Of a DNA stretch of 64,000 nucleotides, positions 26,401 through 37,631 are shown piece after piece. Each line of letters begins with the position of its first letter. The first letter of the stretch is position 1. The notes below the pieces were generated by a model. The model made no database searches. It was not told where the DNA came from and saw only the letters and a list, made by a program, of their open reading frames with translations. Position numbers and translations under genes: made by a program. Source of the DNA: Panonychus citri (taxonomy: Eukaryota > Arthropoda > Arachnida > Trombidiformes > Tetranychidae); assembly GCF_014898815.1 (NCBI RefSeq), contig NW_026515546.1:4597001-4661000 (forward strand), read 5' to 3'.

Positions 26401-27286
26401 TTGGTCAATTCCTATGGATTAACCTTAATCATTACTACAAGACAATCAACCAGCAATTAACAAGAGATTACAACTATCAAGTGATTAATAATACTTGGGT
26501 TTACATGTTGATGATAATAACTGTTGATTGTCAACTTTTTTTTATCAAGTTAATTTAATTTAATTCTGATACCAAGTGATGATGAGCCTATGAGATTCAC
26601 GATTTATCTCAAGGTTAATTTCATTTGCAAATTTGGGAAGATTAATTTTGTCTATAATATTGTTAATAATTAATAATAATAATAGAAATGAAATTGAAAA
26701 TTAAAGGTAAATATTATCAAGTAAAATGCTCATTGAATCACGAACTGACCCTTTTCAACTGGACAAACAGCTTATTATTATTATTTACAAATAAAACATT
26801 AAAATTTGTTCATTTTTGTTCAGCATCCAACTACCGCTTGACCATTAACCGATGGTAACTAGACCGTTATAACAATAAGCAAAGACTTTCCTTAAATTAT
26901 CATGAAAACAAGTTGATCATTAATCTTAGGAAACTGTTTGTAGATTCAAATTGAAGTTTAAAATCGTGAGATTTCAGGGCAACAATTTAATCTCTCAAAT
27001 TGTGATTACATTAAAATCTCTAACTGTTCATATAATATGAAATGCCCATGATGATAATAGGAATTCATTCATTTAAATTATTATCAAATTATCAACAATG
27101 TTAAGATGAGATTGGAACTTTTTTCTTCTTCTCTCTCTCTCTCTCTCCATCTTATTCATGATTATCATCATGACATATTACCCCATCCAAGAATTTAATT
27201 TAGTAATTACTTACCCTTGTATAATCTGATGAAGCTTGATCCAGGTAGAAGATTAAAAGAATACTAATTAACGGGATAATCCTCAT
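11456..27286 (-). CDS. Very large secreted mucin-like chitin-binding protein, gene 2 (apparent one-base frameshift)
   Basis: Seven coding exons join with consistent phases: 27286-27215, 22407-20581, 20503-20197, 19658-19279, 19199-18723, 18630-14943 and 11963-11456, about 2,419 aa. Exon 1 gives the signal peptide MRIIPLISILLIFYLDQASS, the same 24-residue layout as gene 1. Exon 2 carries one peritrophin-A chitin-binding domain at about residues 120-178 with six cysteines (122, 137, 143, 154, 167, 177). The rest is low complexity: Ser/Thr, His, Gln and Tyr-Gly runs, plus a charged, probably helical stretch (WKERKRDEQSKKQEQ) at the end of exon 6. The pattern fits a mucin-like structural protein of cuticle or peritrophic matrix. 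Exon 2 changes frame near 21109-21112, a run of four A (plus strand); one missing base would explain it. If the intron after 14943 is retained, translation stops after LYQ. Exon 7 resembles the end of exon 6. Confidence 0.8.
11964..14942 (-). other. Intron 6 of chitin-binding gene 2
   Basis: About 3 kb, AT-rich. The acceptor at 11964-11965 is preceded on the transcript by a (CT)n tract (about 11977-11990). The donor GTAAGT directly follows 14943. It contains an (ATC)n run at about 14009-14036. No other gene is recognised. Confidence 0.65.
22408..27214 (-). other. Long intron between signal-peptide exon and exon 2 of gene 2
   Basis: About 4.8 kb, AT-rich, with GA/TC tracts near 22490-22510, 23070-23100, 23750-23765, 24026-24050, 24617-24640 and 27130-27147, and an (ATG)n run near 24465-24485. 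I see no coding exon. The open frame 24566-24781 is simple sequence. Confidence 0.65.
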
Positions 27287-27322
27287 TTTGAATCGTGTTT
27301 AATTGTTACAAATTCATATAAT

Positions 27323-28537
27323 CTAAATATCGTTGATGCCAATAAACAATTAGAATATGAGAGCAAAAGAAGAAAATATAAATATATCAATTAAATTAAC
27401 CATTTAGAATTAAAGTAAAAACAAATTAACAATTAAGTTGTTCGTATTATTATTAATTATGATTATCGATTATGAATAATTATCGAAACGGGAGTGAAAA
27501 TCAATCAGAATAATTTTGTCAACTTCGCTTTTTGAACATTCGGCTCTCGAACTTGAAAGCGAAAAATAAACCCAAAAAAGAGAGAAAACGATGATAATAA
27601 TTACAGTAATTAGTTAATTGTTCTAATTCTTGATCATCTCTAATCATTATCCAATTATTAATCTTAATTATTGAACGATAATCAAGGTGTAAATTAGATG
27701 GAAACTTTTTTCGCAGAAAAAAATTAATCAATCTACTTTTCAGCTAAAAACTTAACCTTTCATGTTAAAACCAAACCCAATTGAAAATTGTTTAATTTAA
27801 TGATTTAACTCACTCAATTAACTAATCACATTAATGATGAACATCATCAATATACAATATTGAACCAGCAACAGTTTACAAAAGGTAAAGTGACAATTAC
27901 GATTTTTTTTTGATAATATTATTGTATTATTATCATTACCATGACAAGTTCAACCAAGCCTCATATTCAATTGGTAATGAGCTGAATATTACCTTTTATT
28001 TATAACTGAACACAATCAGTAAATTGTTACTGTTAAAATAATAATAATGGTAATGATTTTTTTTCACTTTAAAATATATCATCAGTAATCAGCAGCTTCT
28101 TCACTTGATTAACCGTTACGATGCATTTAGCTTAGTAATTAGATTTAGGTCAATCGATTAGAATCAATTTTTTTTTCTTCTACTATTTTGATTCTTACTT
28201 GATTTCTATTTATTTCTTAATCTTTCAATATTCTTACAAAGTTTTTCTTAATTTGATTGTAATTCTCTCGACGATTCAATTAATCCTCTTGTATTGGTTA
28301 ATCGGTGAATTAGCTACTCTATTTATCGTACCGATAATCGAGTAATTTTATCATGATAATGATTGAATATCATGGTGACAATTTATATCGAGACAATTTT
28401 CAATAATATACAAAAATAGATTTTAAATGATTAGATGAAATCAATTGTCTAAATTTAAATCTGATAATTATGATTAATATCCCGTTAAGATGATTCGAGT
28501 TAAGGAATTGGGATTAAGGAAAAAAGGATTAACTTAC
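27323..28537 (-). other. First intron (5' UTR intron) of gene 2
   Basis: Predicted intron between the noncoding first exon (donor GTAAGT after 28538) and the signal-peptide exon (acceptor ATATTTAG, exon from 27322). It is shorter than its counterpart in gene 1 but keeps the same conserved blocks. Confidence 0.55.
28078..28175. promoter_or_regulatory. Conserved intronic block, copy B (candidate enhancer)
   Basis: Counterpart of 9346-9441. The sequence around GATGCATTTAGCTTAGTAAT and TTTAGGTCAAT is the same in both. It lies about 360-460 bp from the predicted donor of the first exon, a distance similar to that in gene 1. Confidence 0.55.
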
Positions 28538-28843
28538 TTATCTTTTGATTGGATAATCACTTTAAACTTTATTGGTTCTCCTTTGGTAATTAATGAACAA
28601 ACAATTGTCAAACAATTTCCTTTGATTAATTATAAGTTCCAATGTTTAATTGTTAACTTTTTCTATCGTTGGTAAAATAATTTTGGTCAAAACTTTTATC
28701 GTAAATTTCACAGAATCAATAATAATTATAAAGCTGATACTTTGTGTTGGTTGAAAATTGTAAATCAACAACTAATCAACTTTTGTCTCTCTTATTTAGT
28801 TTAACTGGATTAAAGTTAATCAACGTTGATACTAATTGAAACT
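28538..28843 (-). other. Predicted noncoding first exon of chitin-binding gene 2
   Basis: Runs from the initiator A (about 28843) to the donor GTAAGT after 28538. It is matched by position and by end sequence to the first exon of gene 1. The opposite-strand frame 28490-28675 that overlaps it is not considered real. Confidence 0.45.
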
Positions 28844-28877
28844 GTTAACAATAAGATGAAAACTTTTTGTTTATATA
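28840..28877 (-). promoter_or_regulatory. TATA box and initiator of chitin-binding gene 2
   Basis: TATATAAA on the minus strand (28877-28870), then AACAGTTTCAATTA about 34 bases downstream. This is the same core promoter as gene 1, in matching flanks (CCAATATATAAACAAAAA in both). Confidence 0.6.
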
Positions 28878-29051
28878 TTGGTTAACTTTTTGTTTGTCAC
28901 AATAAACCAAATTGAGGGAGTCATTGTAGTAGAGTGAGAATAAGGAAGATGAGAAACCGTTAGAGTGAGAGGATGAAGATGAGCAAAGAAAGATGAATGA
29001 AAGAGATTTTCTTACTTTTCCAACTTATTTTAACCTTTTTCTTCCTAAGCT

Positions 29052-29060
29052 CGCCATCTA
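29052..29060 (-). promoter_or_regulatory. TAGATGGCG element
   Basis: Reads TAGATGGCG on the minus strand, about 210 bp upstream of the predicted start of gene 2. One of five copies in the window. Confidence 0.4.
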
Positions 29061-29117
29061 TTGATCAAGTTCTCATTTGATTTTTTGGAATCTGAAAAAC
29101 ATGAAGATAAGAAGAGC

Positions 29118-29121
<4 letters not shown>

Positions 29122-29162
<41 letters not shown>
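29122..29162. repeat. (GA)n microsatellite
   Basis: About 41 bp of nearly uninterrupted GA dinucleotides upstream of the promoter of gene 2. Confidence 0.95.
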
Positions 29163-29165
<3 letters not shown>

Positions 29166-29944
29166 ATTTGTAAGCGTTCATTTCGACTAAGTATTGGCTC
29201 ATCTTCTTCATGTACTAAGCGACTTTATCGATGTGATCGAGTTCTAATCTCGATCTCAATCTTGGACTTGGAGCTTTTCAATCTTGAACAGATGAACTCG
29301 ATATTCTGTAATTTATTGAATCAAAGTGATAATCTTAACACCTTCATGAAATATCGATAATTGCTAATTGTATCTACCTGATAATCAATCTCGTCGTCAC
29401 GTAAATTTATTGATTCACTTAATTAGTTTCATCTCATTGAAAATCACAAATCATCAAATTGACACAAACAAATGCAGACAGAGTTGAATCGTTGACAAAA
29501 TCATTTTATCGGATTAGCCTATTTATATCAATGACCATCAAACTGATTAGATATTTAATTGTTAAGACTAATTGGTAACTCTCTCTTTATTATTATGTTT
29601 AATCATTAATAGAATCCTTTTTTCTCAAATAGTTTTTTTTTCAAACTAATTTTTTCTTTATTCTTAAATCAAATTATACTTTGAGTTTGTAATCACTCTC
29701 TTCACATTCACAAAGTCAATGATAAGCAAGTAAAGATAACTTTTGATATCTAATCAGTTGACCATTTTGCGACTACATCAGTTAAATGAGTGGACAATAC
29801 TTATTATCATATCTCTGGGTTAACTTTATCTCTCATTGATTATATTCAAAGAATAATAGTCTTATTACTCTTTGATTATATTCACCTACGTAAAGTATTT
29901 AAAAAGTGGTTGCAAACTCAAAGTCTTTGGCTGTATTTAAGTGA
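29163..29944. other. Intergenic region upstream of gene 2 and before the chimeric copy
   Basis: AT-rich DNA. The part up to about 29520 belongs to the segmental duplication, and the remainder has no recognised content. The left breakpoint of the inverted chimera is near 29940-29954. Confidence 0.6.
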
Positions 29945-31480
29945 TTGAGTGATTTGGATGATATCGAATCGTCAACTGCCGTTTATCATGACGATGTTGA
30001 TCCAAGTGAACCAACGTCCAGTATTGGGTCATCGTCGACCACAAATCATTATTATTATCCAGGTTCATCGACCACTACTCCCAATTATGTGAATAGTGAT
30101 TCTGGTGATTCAATCAAATCAAATGGTGAAAATGATTCCAGTGGGTCATCATCATCATCATCATTGACCAGTGGTACTAATGGAAACAAAGAGGATCCAT
30201 TACAGAAAATATTACCCAAAGTTAAATTTAATTGTTCGGGTCGAGCTGAATCTTATTATGCTGATCCTGATTTTAATTGTGAAGTTTTTCATTATTGTAA
30301 AACAAATGGATTTAGATTTACTTTTGTATGTCCACCTCGATCTCAATTTAATCAGAAACAAATGACCTGCGATTATGATAAACCAGGAGATTCACTTTGC
30401 TCGAAATTAAATTCAACTGAAAATAACGATTCAAGTGCAAAAGATAATCATCATCATCACCATCAAGAATCAACACCAATTGACAGTGAATTGATTACAG
30501 TTTTAGGTTCAACTACTGAGAATCCATTTACACCAATGACCATCACAAGCACAACCACCAGCACACCAATATCATCATTATCATCATCATCTTCATATTC
30601 ATTACCTGATTGGCCTCACAGAGGAGATGGACTATCATCAGCTGATAAACATGATTTAGCTTGGTTATGCACCACAATCAAATATGAAATATCCATATGA
30701 TTATGAGAATACAAAGATTTATATTAACCATGGCGGCTCAGATCCAGGGCGACCTTATTTGGGTGAAGCGGCTTATAATCCAAATGGATACGGTACCGAT
30801 TCGGGTAATGTTGATTCAGATTATGGTTCAGATTCTGGTAAATCCTATTACTCTGAACCCGAACAGATAAACACACCGATGATTAATTATGATAGTAAAA
30901 AGCAAGCAAATGCTAATGTTAATCATAAGGAAACTAAAGTTAATCATCAGCCTCAACAACCCCAACAACAACATCAAAACCACCAAAATCATCAACACCA
31001 ACAACAGCAACAAAATAAAGTATCACTTTTCAATCGGTATAATAAAGGGTCAACCAAAGTGACCAAAGAATTGAAAACATCGGTACCAACAATGATTACT
31101 GAGAAATCGCCGGTATCTTCATCATTACCAAGCGTTTCCAAAGTTCATTTACCAGAATCAGCTTCATCTCATCCGATTACAACTGTAACTCTTAAACCAA
31201 CAGCTTCGAGCACTGAACCTTCAGGTACACCTCGACCTCAACCAACTCGATTAGCTTCAGGTTCAGCTTATTCATCGGCCGCTCAAAATCGTAATACAAT
31301 AAACCACCAGCAGCATCATCATCATCAAAGTCAATCCAATCAAAATAGTAACTCTGATGGTTCAAGTTTCAATTTCAGGTAAACCAAAGTCTCTATTAAT
31401 TCCAATATCCCTCAGATCATCGGTCATACCAAATTTTGGACCAAACATCATGTCGATGTTACTCTTAATTAGAAATGGGT
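29945..31480 (+). pseudogene. Inverted chimeric fragment copy of chitin-binding gene 2
   Basis: Three pieces of gene 2 are joined on the opposite strand. Piece 1, about 29954-30661, equals 22395-21688 (start of exon 2, chitin-binding domain included) with very few substitutions and no net indel. Piece 2, about 30664-31369, matches exon 6 between about 16430 and 15702, with a few substitutions and loss of some Gln/His repeat units. Piece 3, about 31370-31480, matches exon 4 near 19507-19420 but is clearly more diverged. The order is shuffled relative to the parent (4 after 6). There is no signal-peptide exon, and the reading frame breaks at the first junction, where a stop follows within about 13 codons. 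It cannot make the parental protein. Whether it is transcribed cannot be told from sequence. Confidence 0.85.
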
Positions 31481-31888
31481 CAATCAACGTAACCCAATCA
31501 TACCAAGTTCAACGGGGTACATTTAATCACGGCTTTTACAACTTAATCGCTGATTGAGGCCTAACCAGACAACTTCAGAAAATGATCAGAGAAGTTTCTT
31601 AAAAGTCTCTATGATAAAAAGCTAATAATGAGTTGAATCAATCGATCACTTGATTGAAGCACTTAATGGTTATTCCTACGATTTCAAGTAATCACCAATC
31701 ACTAATCTCCAATCAGATGAAGATAAGAAAACTGTTAATTGCTACCATTACTTATAGCGTATCAGTGAAACTCAATTTACCTGGTAAGTGAGTAGATTTA
31801 CCATAACTAAAAAGTTACTCTTTATTGAATCCAGTTAATTAACTAGCTAATATGAGATTTTAATTGAGACATTGTGATTAATTACGAA
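31481..31888. other. Noncoding gap before the ABC transporter
   Basis: About 400 bp with no recognised gene. It probably contains the ABC transporter promoter. The open frame at 31357-31557 crosses the end of the chimera and is not considered a gene. Confidence 0.5.
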
Positions 31889-31907
31889 ATGAATACTGAT
31901 CCAAATC

Positions 31908-34900
31908 ATGGAGTTTCAAGAGCTAAAGCGACCATTTCCTCATGATAACTGCAACTTTTTTCAAAAAGTTTTCTTCATGTGAGTAAATTTGATTATTATA
32001 TGAATAATCACTTATTGATTAATATTCCATCTACCTGATCAAGTTGGATATTTCCATTATTCCGTATTGGATACAAGAAGAAAGATTTGAATCTAAGTGA
32101 CATTTACCAAGTGAGTGTCAACGATCAATCAGATCAATTACGAGATCAATTAAAAGGGTAAGTAGGATTAGTTTAATTAATGTTTTCGATGTCAAAGTAT
32201 CTAAATAAACAATTAATCGGATCAAATCGAAATAAATTGTTGACTGATTATCTTTGTCTTTCTCAATCATAGTCAATGGATTAAAGAATTGAACAAAAAG
32301 AAACCCAATTTGGCATTGGCGATATTCAAAACGTTTGGAGCAAGATACATAATCTCAACGATAATCATCGCTGGATATGAAGTAGAGTCACTTTTTCAAC
32401 TAATTTCGATCAGTTTCGATATTAATTATTTTTTCGATCACATTAGCAACTTATTCTGAAAATTGCTCAGCCCTTTCTTCTTGGTGCGATATTGGACTAT
32501 TTCAATGGTATCGCTTACACGGAAGGTTATGATATCTATTATATTTCCATAGCTTTTTGTCTTTGCTCGGTCATCTTTATAATCAGTCATCATGCATGGT
32601 TATTGTACATATTTCGAATCGGTATGCGATCTCGTGTGGCCGTTCAAAGTTTACTCTTGGAAAAAACATTCGTTCTTAGTAAATCAGCTCTTTACAGTAA
32701 CAAAGCGGGAAACATAATCAACCTAATGTCCAACGATGTCACCAAATTTGATGAGGTAAAATTATTCTCATCAAGAAAGTAAAATGGTTTCGAAAAAGCA
32801 GTTTGCTAATCGTCAATCTTTTTCTGTCATCGTAATTCATTCGAGTCCCTTAGTGTGCGATGCTTGGCCATTCAGTGTTCATGGCTCCTTGTGAGGCTAT
32901 TGTGATCTCCGTCATTCTATTCAATAGCCTTGGTTATCCATATATAATTGGACTTGTTTTACTTCTCGCTTTTGTGCCCTTACAAGCGACCATTGGAAGA
33001 GCTTTTGGAATCGTTCGTAGAAAAACAGCAAAATGGACTGACCAACGAATTCGTACAATGAGTGAGATTATAAGCGGAATGAAAGTGATCAAGTTATATG
33101 CTTGGGAAAAACCGTTCGCCGACATGATCGCCAAAATAAGAAGGTAAATATATAAGATATAAAATTGATATTCTACGATAACAATTCTACAATTCTATGG
33201 TTCAATTTTTCTTCTCTTCAAAGAACCGAAAAATCTAATCAAAAGATTATTCAGTTTTCAGTACTGACTAAATAGGAATTGACATTTAGGGTAATTTCTG
33301 CGAAAAAGAGACTTCGTTCTTGACACAATTAAATCAAAGTGAATGGAAAAGGCGCGCGAATTTTAACTTATGTTATTCGTTATTTTTGATAACGTTAGAA
33401 ACGAGATATGTTGTGACCCAAATTGAATGAGTGAAATTTGATGGAAATTTTTAGTTGAAAATTGTAGTCTTTAAATCAAGCTAACAAATTGAATTTCCCT
33501 CTAATCCATAGATCTGAAATAATGCAGATTCGTAAATCGTGTTCACTTAAAGCGATCAATTTTACTTTAATGTTTGTCACCACGAAGACAATTTTATTCG
33601 CAGTTTTCATCACTTATGTTCTGACTGGACATGAGTTGACCGCTAAAATGTATTCGTGACAACGGCTTTCTTTGACTCACTTCGTTTGTCACTAACTAGT
33701 CTATTTCCGGAAGGTGTTTCTAACTTATCGGAAGCTTTGGTTTCATGTAAAAGATTAACGGTAAATCATTTATTCAAAGTTTTTTTGGTCAACATTTATA
33801 AAAATATTTTCGCCAATTTTATTCAGGATTTTCTGTTACTAGAGGAAAAGAAAGCTCTTGATCTAATAACATCGAATAGCTCATCTAAGCAAGTCTGCAG
33901 AAAAGATCAAAGTAAAAAGCATTTAAAAGTTGAAAATCTAGTGGCCACTTGGGATGCAACCGATGAAGAACCGACACTGAACAAGGTCACATTCAAAGCC
34001 GAAAGTGGCAATTTAACTCTTGTTGTTGGTGCTGTTGGATCAGGAAAATCGTCACTTCTTTTGGCGATAATGAAAGAAATTATTGTTAAAAGTGGAACCA
34101 TTGATATAAATGGTACTTTATCTTATGCTTCACAAGAATCGTGGACATGGAATTCAAGTATTCGAGATAATATAACATTCGGACAATCGTTCGATGAGCA
34201 AAGATACAGAAAAGTACTCGAAGTAACTGCTTTACAAAGAGATGTAGAGATCCTTCCTTATGGAGATAAGACACTTGTCGGTGAACGAGGGGTTGGATTA
34301 AGTGGCGGTCAAAGGGCAAGAGTTAATCTCGCCAGGTAAGAGTAATTAATTGTTCAATTTGGATCTAATTATGATCCAACTTTAATACATTTTTCCTTCT
34401 TCTTTCAAGAGCAATTTATCGTGAAGCAGATATTTACCTATTCGACGATCCATTGAGTGCTGTAGATGCGAGTGTCGCTGCAACGATCTTCCAAAAGTCA
34501 GTTAATTCTGAATTAAGGATAAATTGTCAAACTCTTATTAATTATTTTCTTTTACCTCTCATGTACATTAAGATGTTTCAAAGATTATCTCAAGGATAAG
34601 GTTGTTATTTTGGTAACTCATCAAATTCAATTCTTGCGACGAGCAGACAAAGTTTTAGTTTTGAATGAAGGAAAATCTAAATTCTATGAAGATTCATCAG
34701 AATTTGACGATGGACCCATGGGAGTTGGTTTAGCTATAACTCAGAGCCAATCGAACGGTAAAGGGCCACAAGAGCAAACAAAACGGGAAAGGGCAGATTC
34801 AACTACATCAAGCATTTCTAATTCTGAACTGACTATTGAGAAACAAACGCTTTTTGATGAGCCCAGAATCGTTGAAGAAAGTAGAAGCACCGGTGCAGTT

Positions 34901-37318
34901 GCCCCTCAGGTTTATTGGGCTTACATTAGAGCAGGAGCAAACTTATTCACAATAATCATTTGTATTCTACTCAATTTAGTTTCTCAGTTGCTGTTCAATG
35001 GAACTGATATTTGGTTATCTATTTGGACTAATGGAGTTAAAGGAGAATCAACAGTCAATACTATTCCAATGATTTCCCTGAACGAAACCATAAATTCAAA
35101 TGACACTATTATCGAGCCTCAAGATTCACAATTGGCCTACAACTCGATTGTTTACTCTGTCATGATTGTCGCTCTTATGATTACCACACTTGCCCGTTCA
35201 TTACTTTTATTTTACATGTGCAACTCGTCGTCAATTAATCTTCACAATTCAATCTTTTTCCGAGTCCTAAGATCGCCAATGTCTCTCTTTGAAAGTCAAC
35301 CAATAGGTAAGGGGGGATTCGATTTTCGCTTTGCTAAGTTGTAACACTAATAATAAGATCTTTTCCTTTTCAGGTCGTATTCTCAATCGATTTTCTCGTG
35401 ACCTGGGTATCATTGATGAGCTTCTTCCAACCACTGTTTCCACAATTATCCGAGTGAGTACATGGACAATCAAACGTATTAAATACTCGATGAACTTATC
35501 ATGATTCAATTGTCTTTTTATTTAGCTTTTATTTCAATCGTCAGGAATTCTGGTCACTGTTGCTTACGTATCTTGGTATTTAGCTTTTCCTGCAATAGGA
35601 CTCATCGTGTTGGCACTAATCTGGAGGTCATTTTATATTCCAACTGGACAAGCAATTAAGCGTCTGGAAGCTATAAGTATATTTATTAGATTGAAAATTC
35701 TCTTAGCTTAAGACCTTTTACAGTCAAATCATTTGAATGAATCACGATCTCAATTGGAAAGAATTTAATTTCGAGCGAAATACCTATGGTCGTTAATTCG
35801 TATCTCTATGGTTAGAAATTCTAACTCGAAATGTGATTCGATCCAACAAGTGAAATGCGATTCACTCAATTTGAATTGACCAAATTAACGATTATGTCAT
35901 TTTAATTTTCAGCTCGAAGTCCAGTCTATTCTCATATTTCATTGACAATCGATGGTCTTCCCACAATCAGAGCTTTTGGAATAGAAGAGATGTTCAGAGA
36001 TCAGTTTCGTATTATCTTGAATAACCATTCGTCTACCTGGTTCCTTTTTCTCAGTGCATCCAGAAGTCTAGGGATGTGGATCGATTGGACTTGCGTTATC
36101 TATGTGACGATCGCAACATTCGTCCTGATAACTAATTCTGCATGTGTGATATTCTGCTCTTGTCATTTGATAATAATAGTACAATTTACCGTTTGATGAA
36201 TGACCCAAATTTTTATTTTTTGTACAGTGATACCCGCCGGTGACGCTGGCATGGCCTTATCGAATGCTATTGGACTTATGGGCTTAATGCAATACTTTAT
36301 TCGGCAATCGACTGAATTTGAGAGTCAGATGACTTCCGTTGAACGTGTTGTTGAATATACTAAATTGAATTTAGAAGCCGAGCTGGAGAGTGAGAAACCA
36401 CCGCCACCCGAATGGCCAACCAAAGGTCTAATCAAGTTCAATGGAGTAACACTTAAATATCCAACAGCACCCAAGCCAACCTTGGAAGATATTACAATCA
36501 CCATCGAGCCTGGTGAAAAGATCGGTGTTGTTGGTAGAACTGGGGCTGGTAAGAGCTCGTTGTTATCATGTCTTTTCAGAATCGTGGAGTTTGAAGGAAC
36601 CCTTGAAATTGATGGAATAAATATTCAGAATATTGGTCTTCATGATTTACGGAAAAAAGTTTCAATCATTCCTCAAGAGCCAGTTCTTTTCGCTGGAACA
36701 GTCCGAACCAATTTAGATCCATTTAATGAGCATAAAGACCACGAAGTATGGGAAGCACTTGACGATGTGCAGTTAAAAGAAACAGTTCTTGAGTTACATG
36801 ACCATCTTGACCATGAAATAAGAGAAGGTGGATCAAACTTTTCTGTTGGACAACGACAGTTGATCTGTCTTGGTCGAGCTTTGCTTCGTAATAATAAAGT
36901 TCTAGTGATTGATGAGGCAACAGCAAATGTCGATCTTAAAACGGACTCTCTTATCCAACATACAATTCGAACAAAATTTTCCAAATGTACCGTGTTAACA
37001 ATTGCCCATCGACTAAATACCATCATTGACTCTAATCGTGTTCTTGTAAGTACATTTGTTTAAATGTTCGAACCGAAACTTGACTTACATTACGATTTAT
37101 TGATATCTTATTTTTGGGTTTTATCATCGTAGGTTTTAGATGCAGGTCAAGTGGTTGAATTTGATATTCCATATGAACTTTTACAGAAAAAATCGTCAAT
37201 ATTTTCGCAACTTGTCGCTCAAACAGGAAAATCGATGAGCACAAAACTACTCAAGATGGCTGCTGATGCTCGACCACAAAAGGAAAACATCATGAGTGAA
37301 CATCATGAAGATCATTGA
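31908..37318 (+). CDS. ABC transporter, subfamily C, short MRP (ABCC4-like); apparent one-base frameshift in exon 6
   Basis: Fourteen exons with consistent phases: 31908-31978, 32044-32157, 32273-32381, 32447-32755, 32854-33143, 33512-33760, 33827-34335, 34410-34496, 34573-35306, 35374-35453, 35526-35676, 35913-36143, 36228-37045 and 37133-37318; about 1,312 aa. It has two membrane domains, each followed by an ATPase domain, and no TMD0, as in MRP4-type exporters of organic anions and conjugates at the plasma membrane. NBD1: Walker A GAVGSGKSS (449-457), signature LSGGQ (about 539), Walker B IYLFDD with D instead of the catalytic E, the usual ABCC degeneracy. NBD2: GRTGAGKSS (1081-1089), FSVGQ (1183-1187), VLVIDE (1203-1208). 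Exon 6 is read correctly only if one base is missing near 33645-33648 (AAAA); as written, TGA follows at about 33656. The start follows KRPFPHDNC homology; an out-of-frame ATG at 31889 opens a short overlapping uORF. Confidence 0.85.
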
Positions 37319-37631
37319 GACTCTTGAAAACCCCGAATGATTTTGATAAAGAACCAGATTAGCAATAGAAAAGTTATCTAGAGTATTCTTGACAATATCA
37401 TACACTTGATTATCCTGGTTCGAAGTGAGCTCGATATGGTTTTATGTTTCGAACCTGAGTCCAAATATTATTAAGCGCAATAGCATCTTGGTAGTCTTGA
37501 ATTCATTCCAGTCACATTTGTATTTACAATTTACCTGTAAAGGTGATCAATCAATGGAAACATAATTAACAAATTAAATCAACGCTGAAACGATTGACAA
37601 ATTGATGAGTAAATTTAATTGAAACAATCAA

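Larger units (their letters stand above)
27760..29520 (-). repeat. Noncoding part of the segmental duplication, copy B (gene 2 promoter and first intron)
   Basis: Colinear with copy A at about 8810-10830. Similarity is patchy, with short indels and microsatellite differences, so the duplication is old compared with the nearly identical chimeric copy next door. The TATA/initiator and the block at 28078-28175 are the best preserved parts. Confidence 0.75.

Noticed and set aside
28490..28675. A 61-codon plus-strand frame upstream of gene 2
   Set aside because: It overlaps the predicted 5' UTR exon on the other strand, has no domain content, and is not preserved in the matching region near 9.75 kb.
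29945..30700. A second intact chitin-binding gene
   Set aside because: It lacks a signal-peptide exon, is fused to a piece from exon 6 in the wrong frame, and stops after the junction. It is better called a chimeric pseudogene.
32934..37026. Minus-strand open frames under the ABC transporter
   Set aside because: They are antisense shadows of well-supported coding exons with clear Walker and signature motifs on the plus strand.
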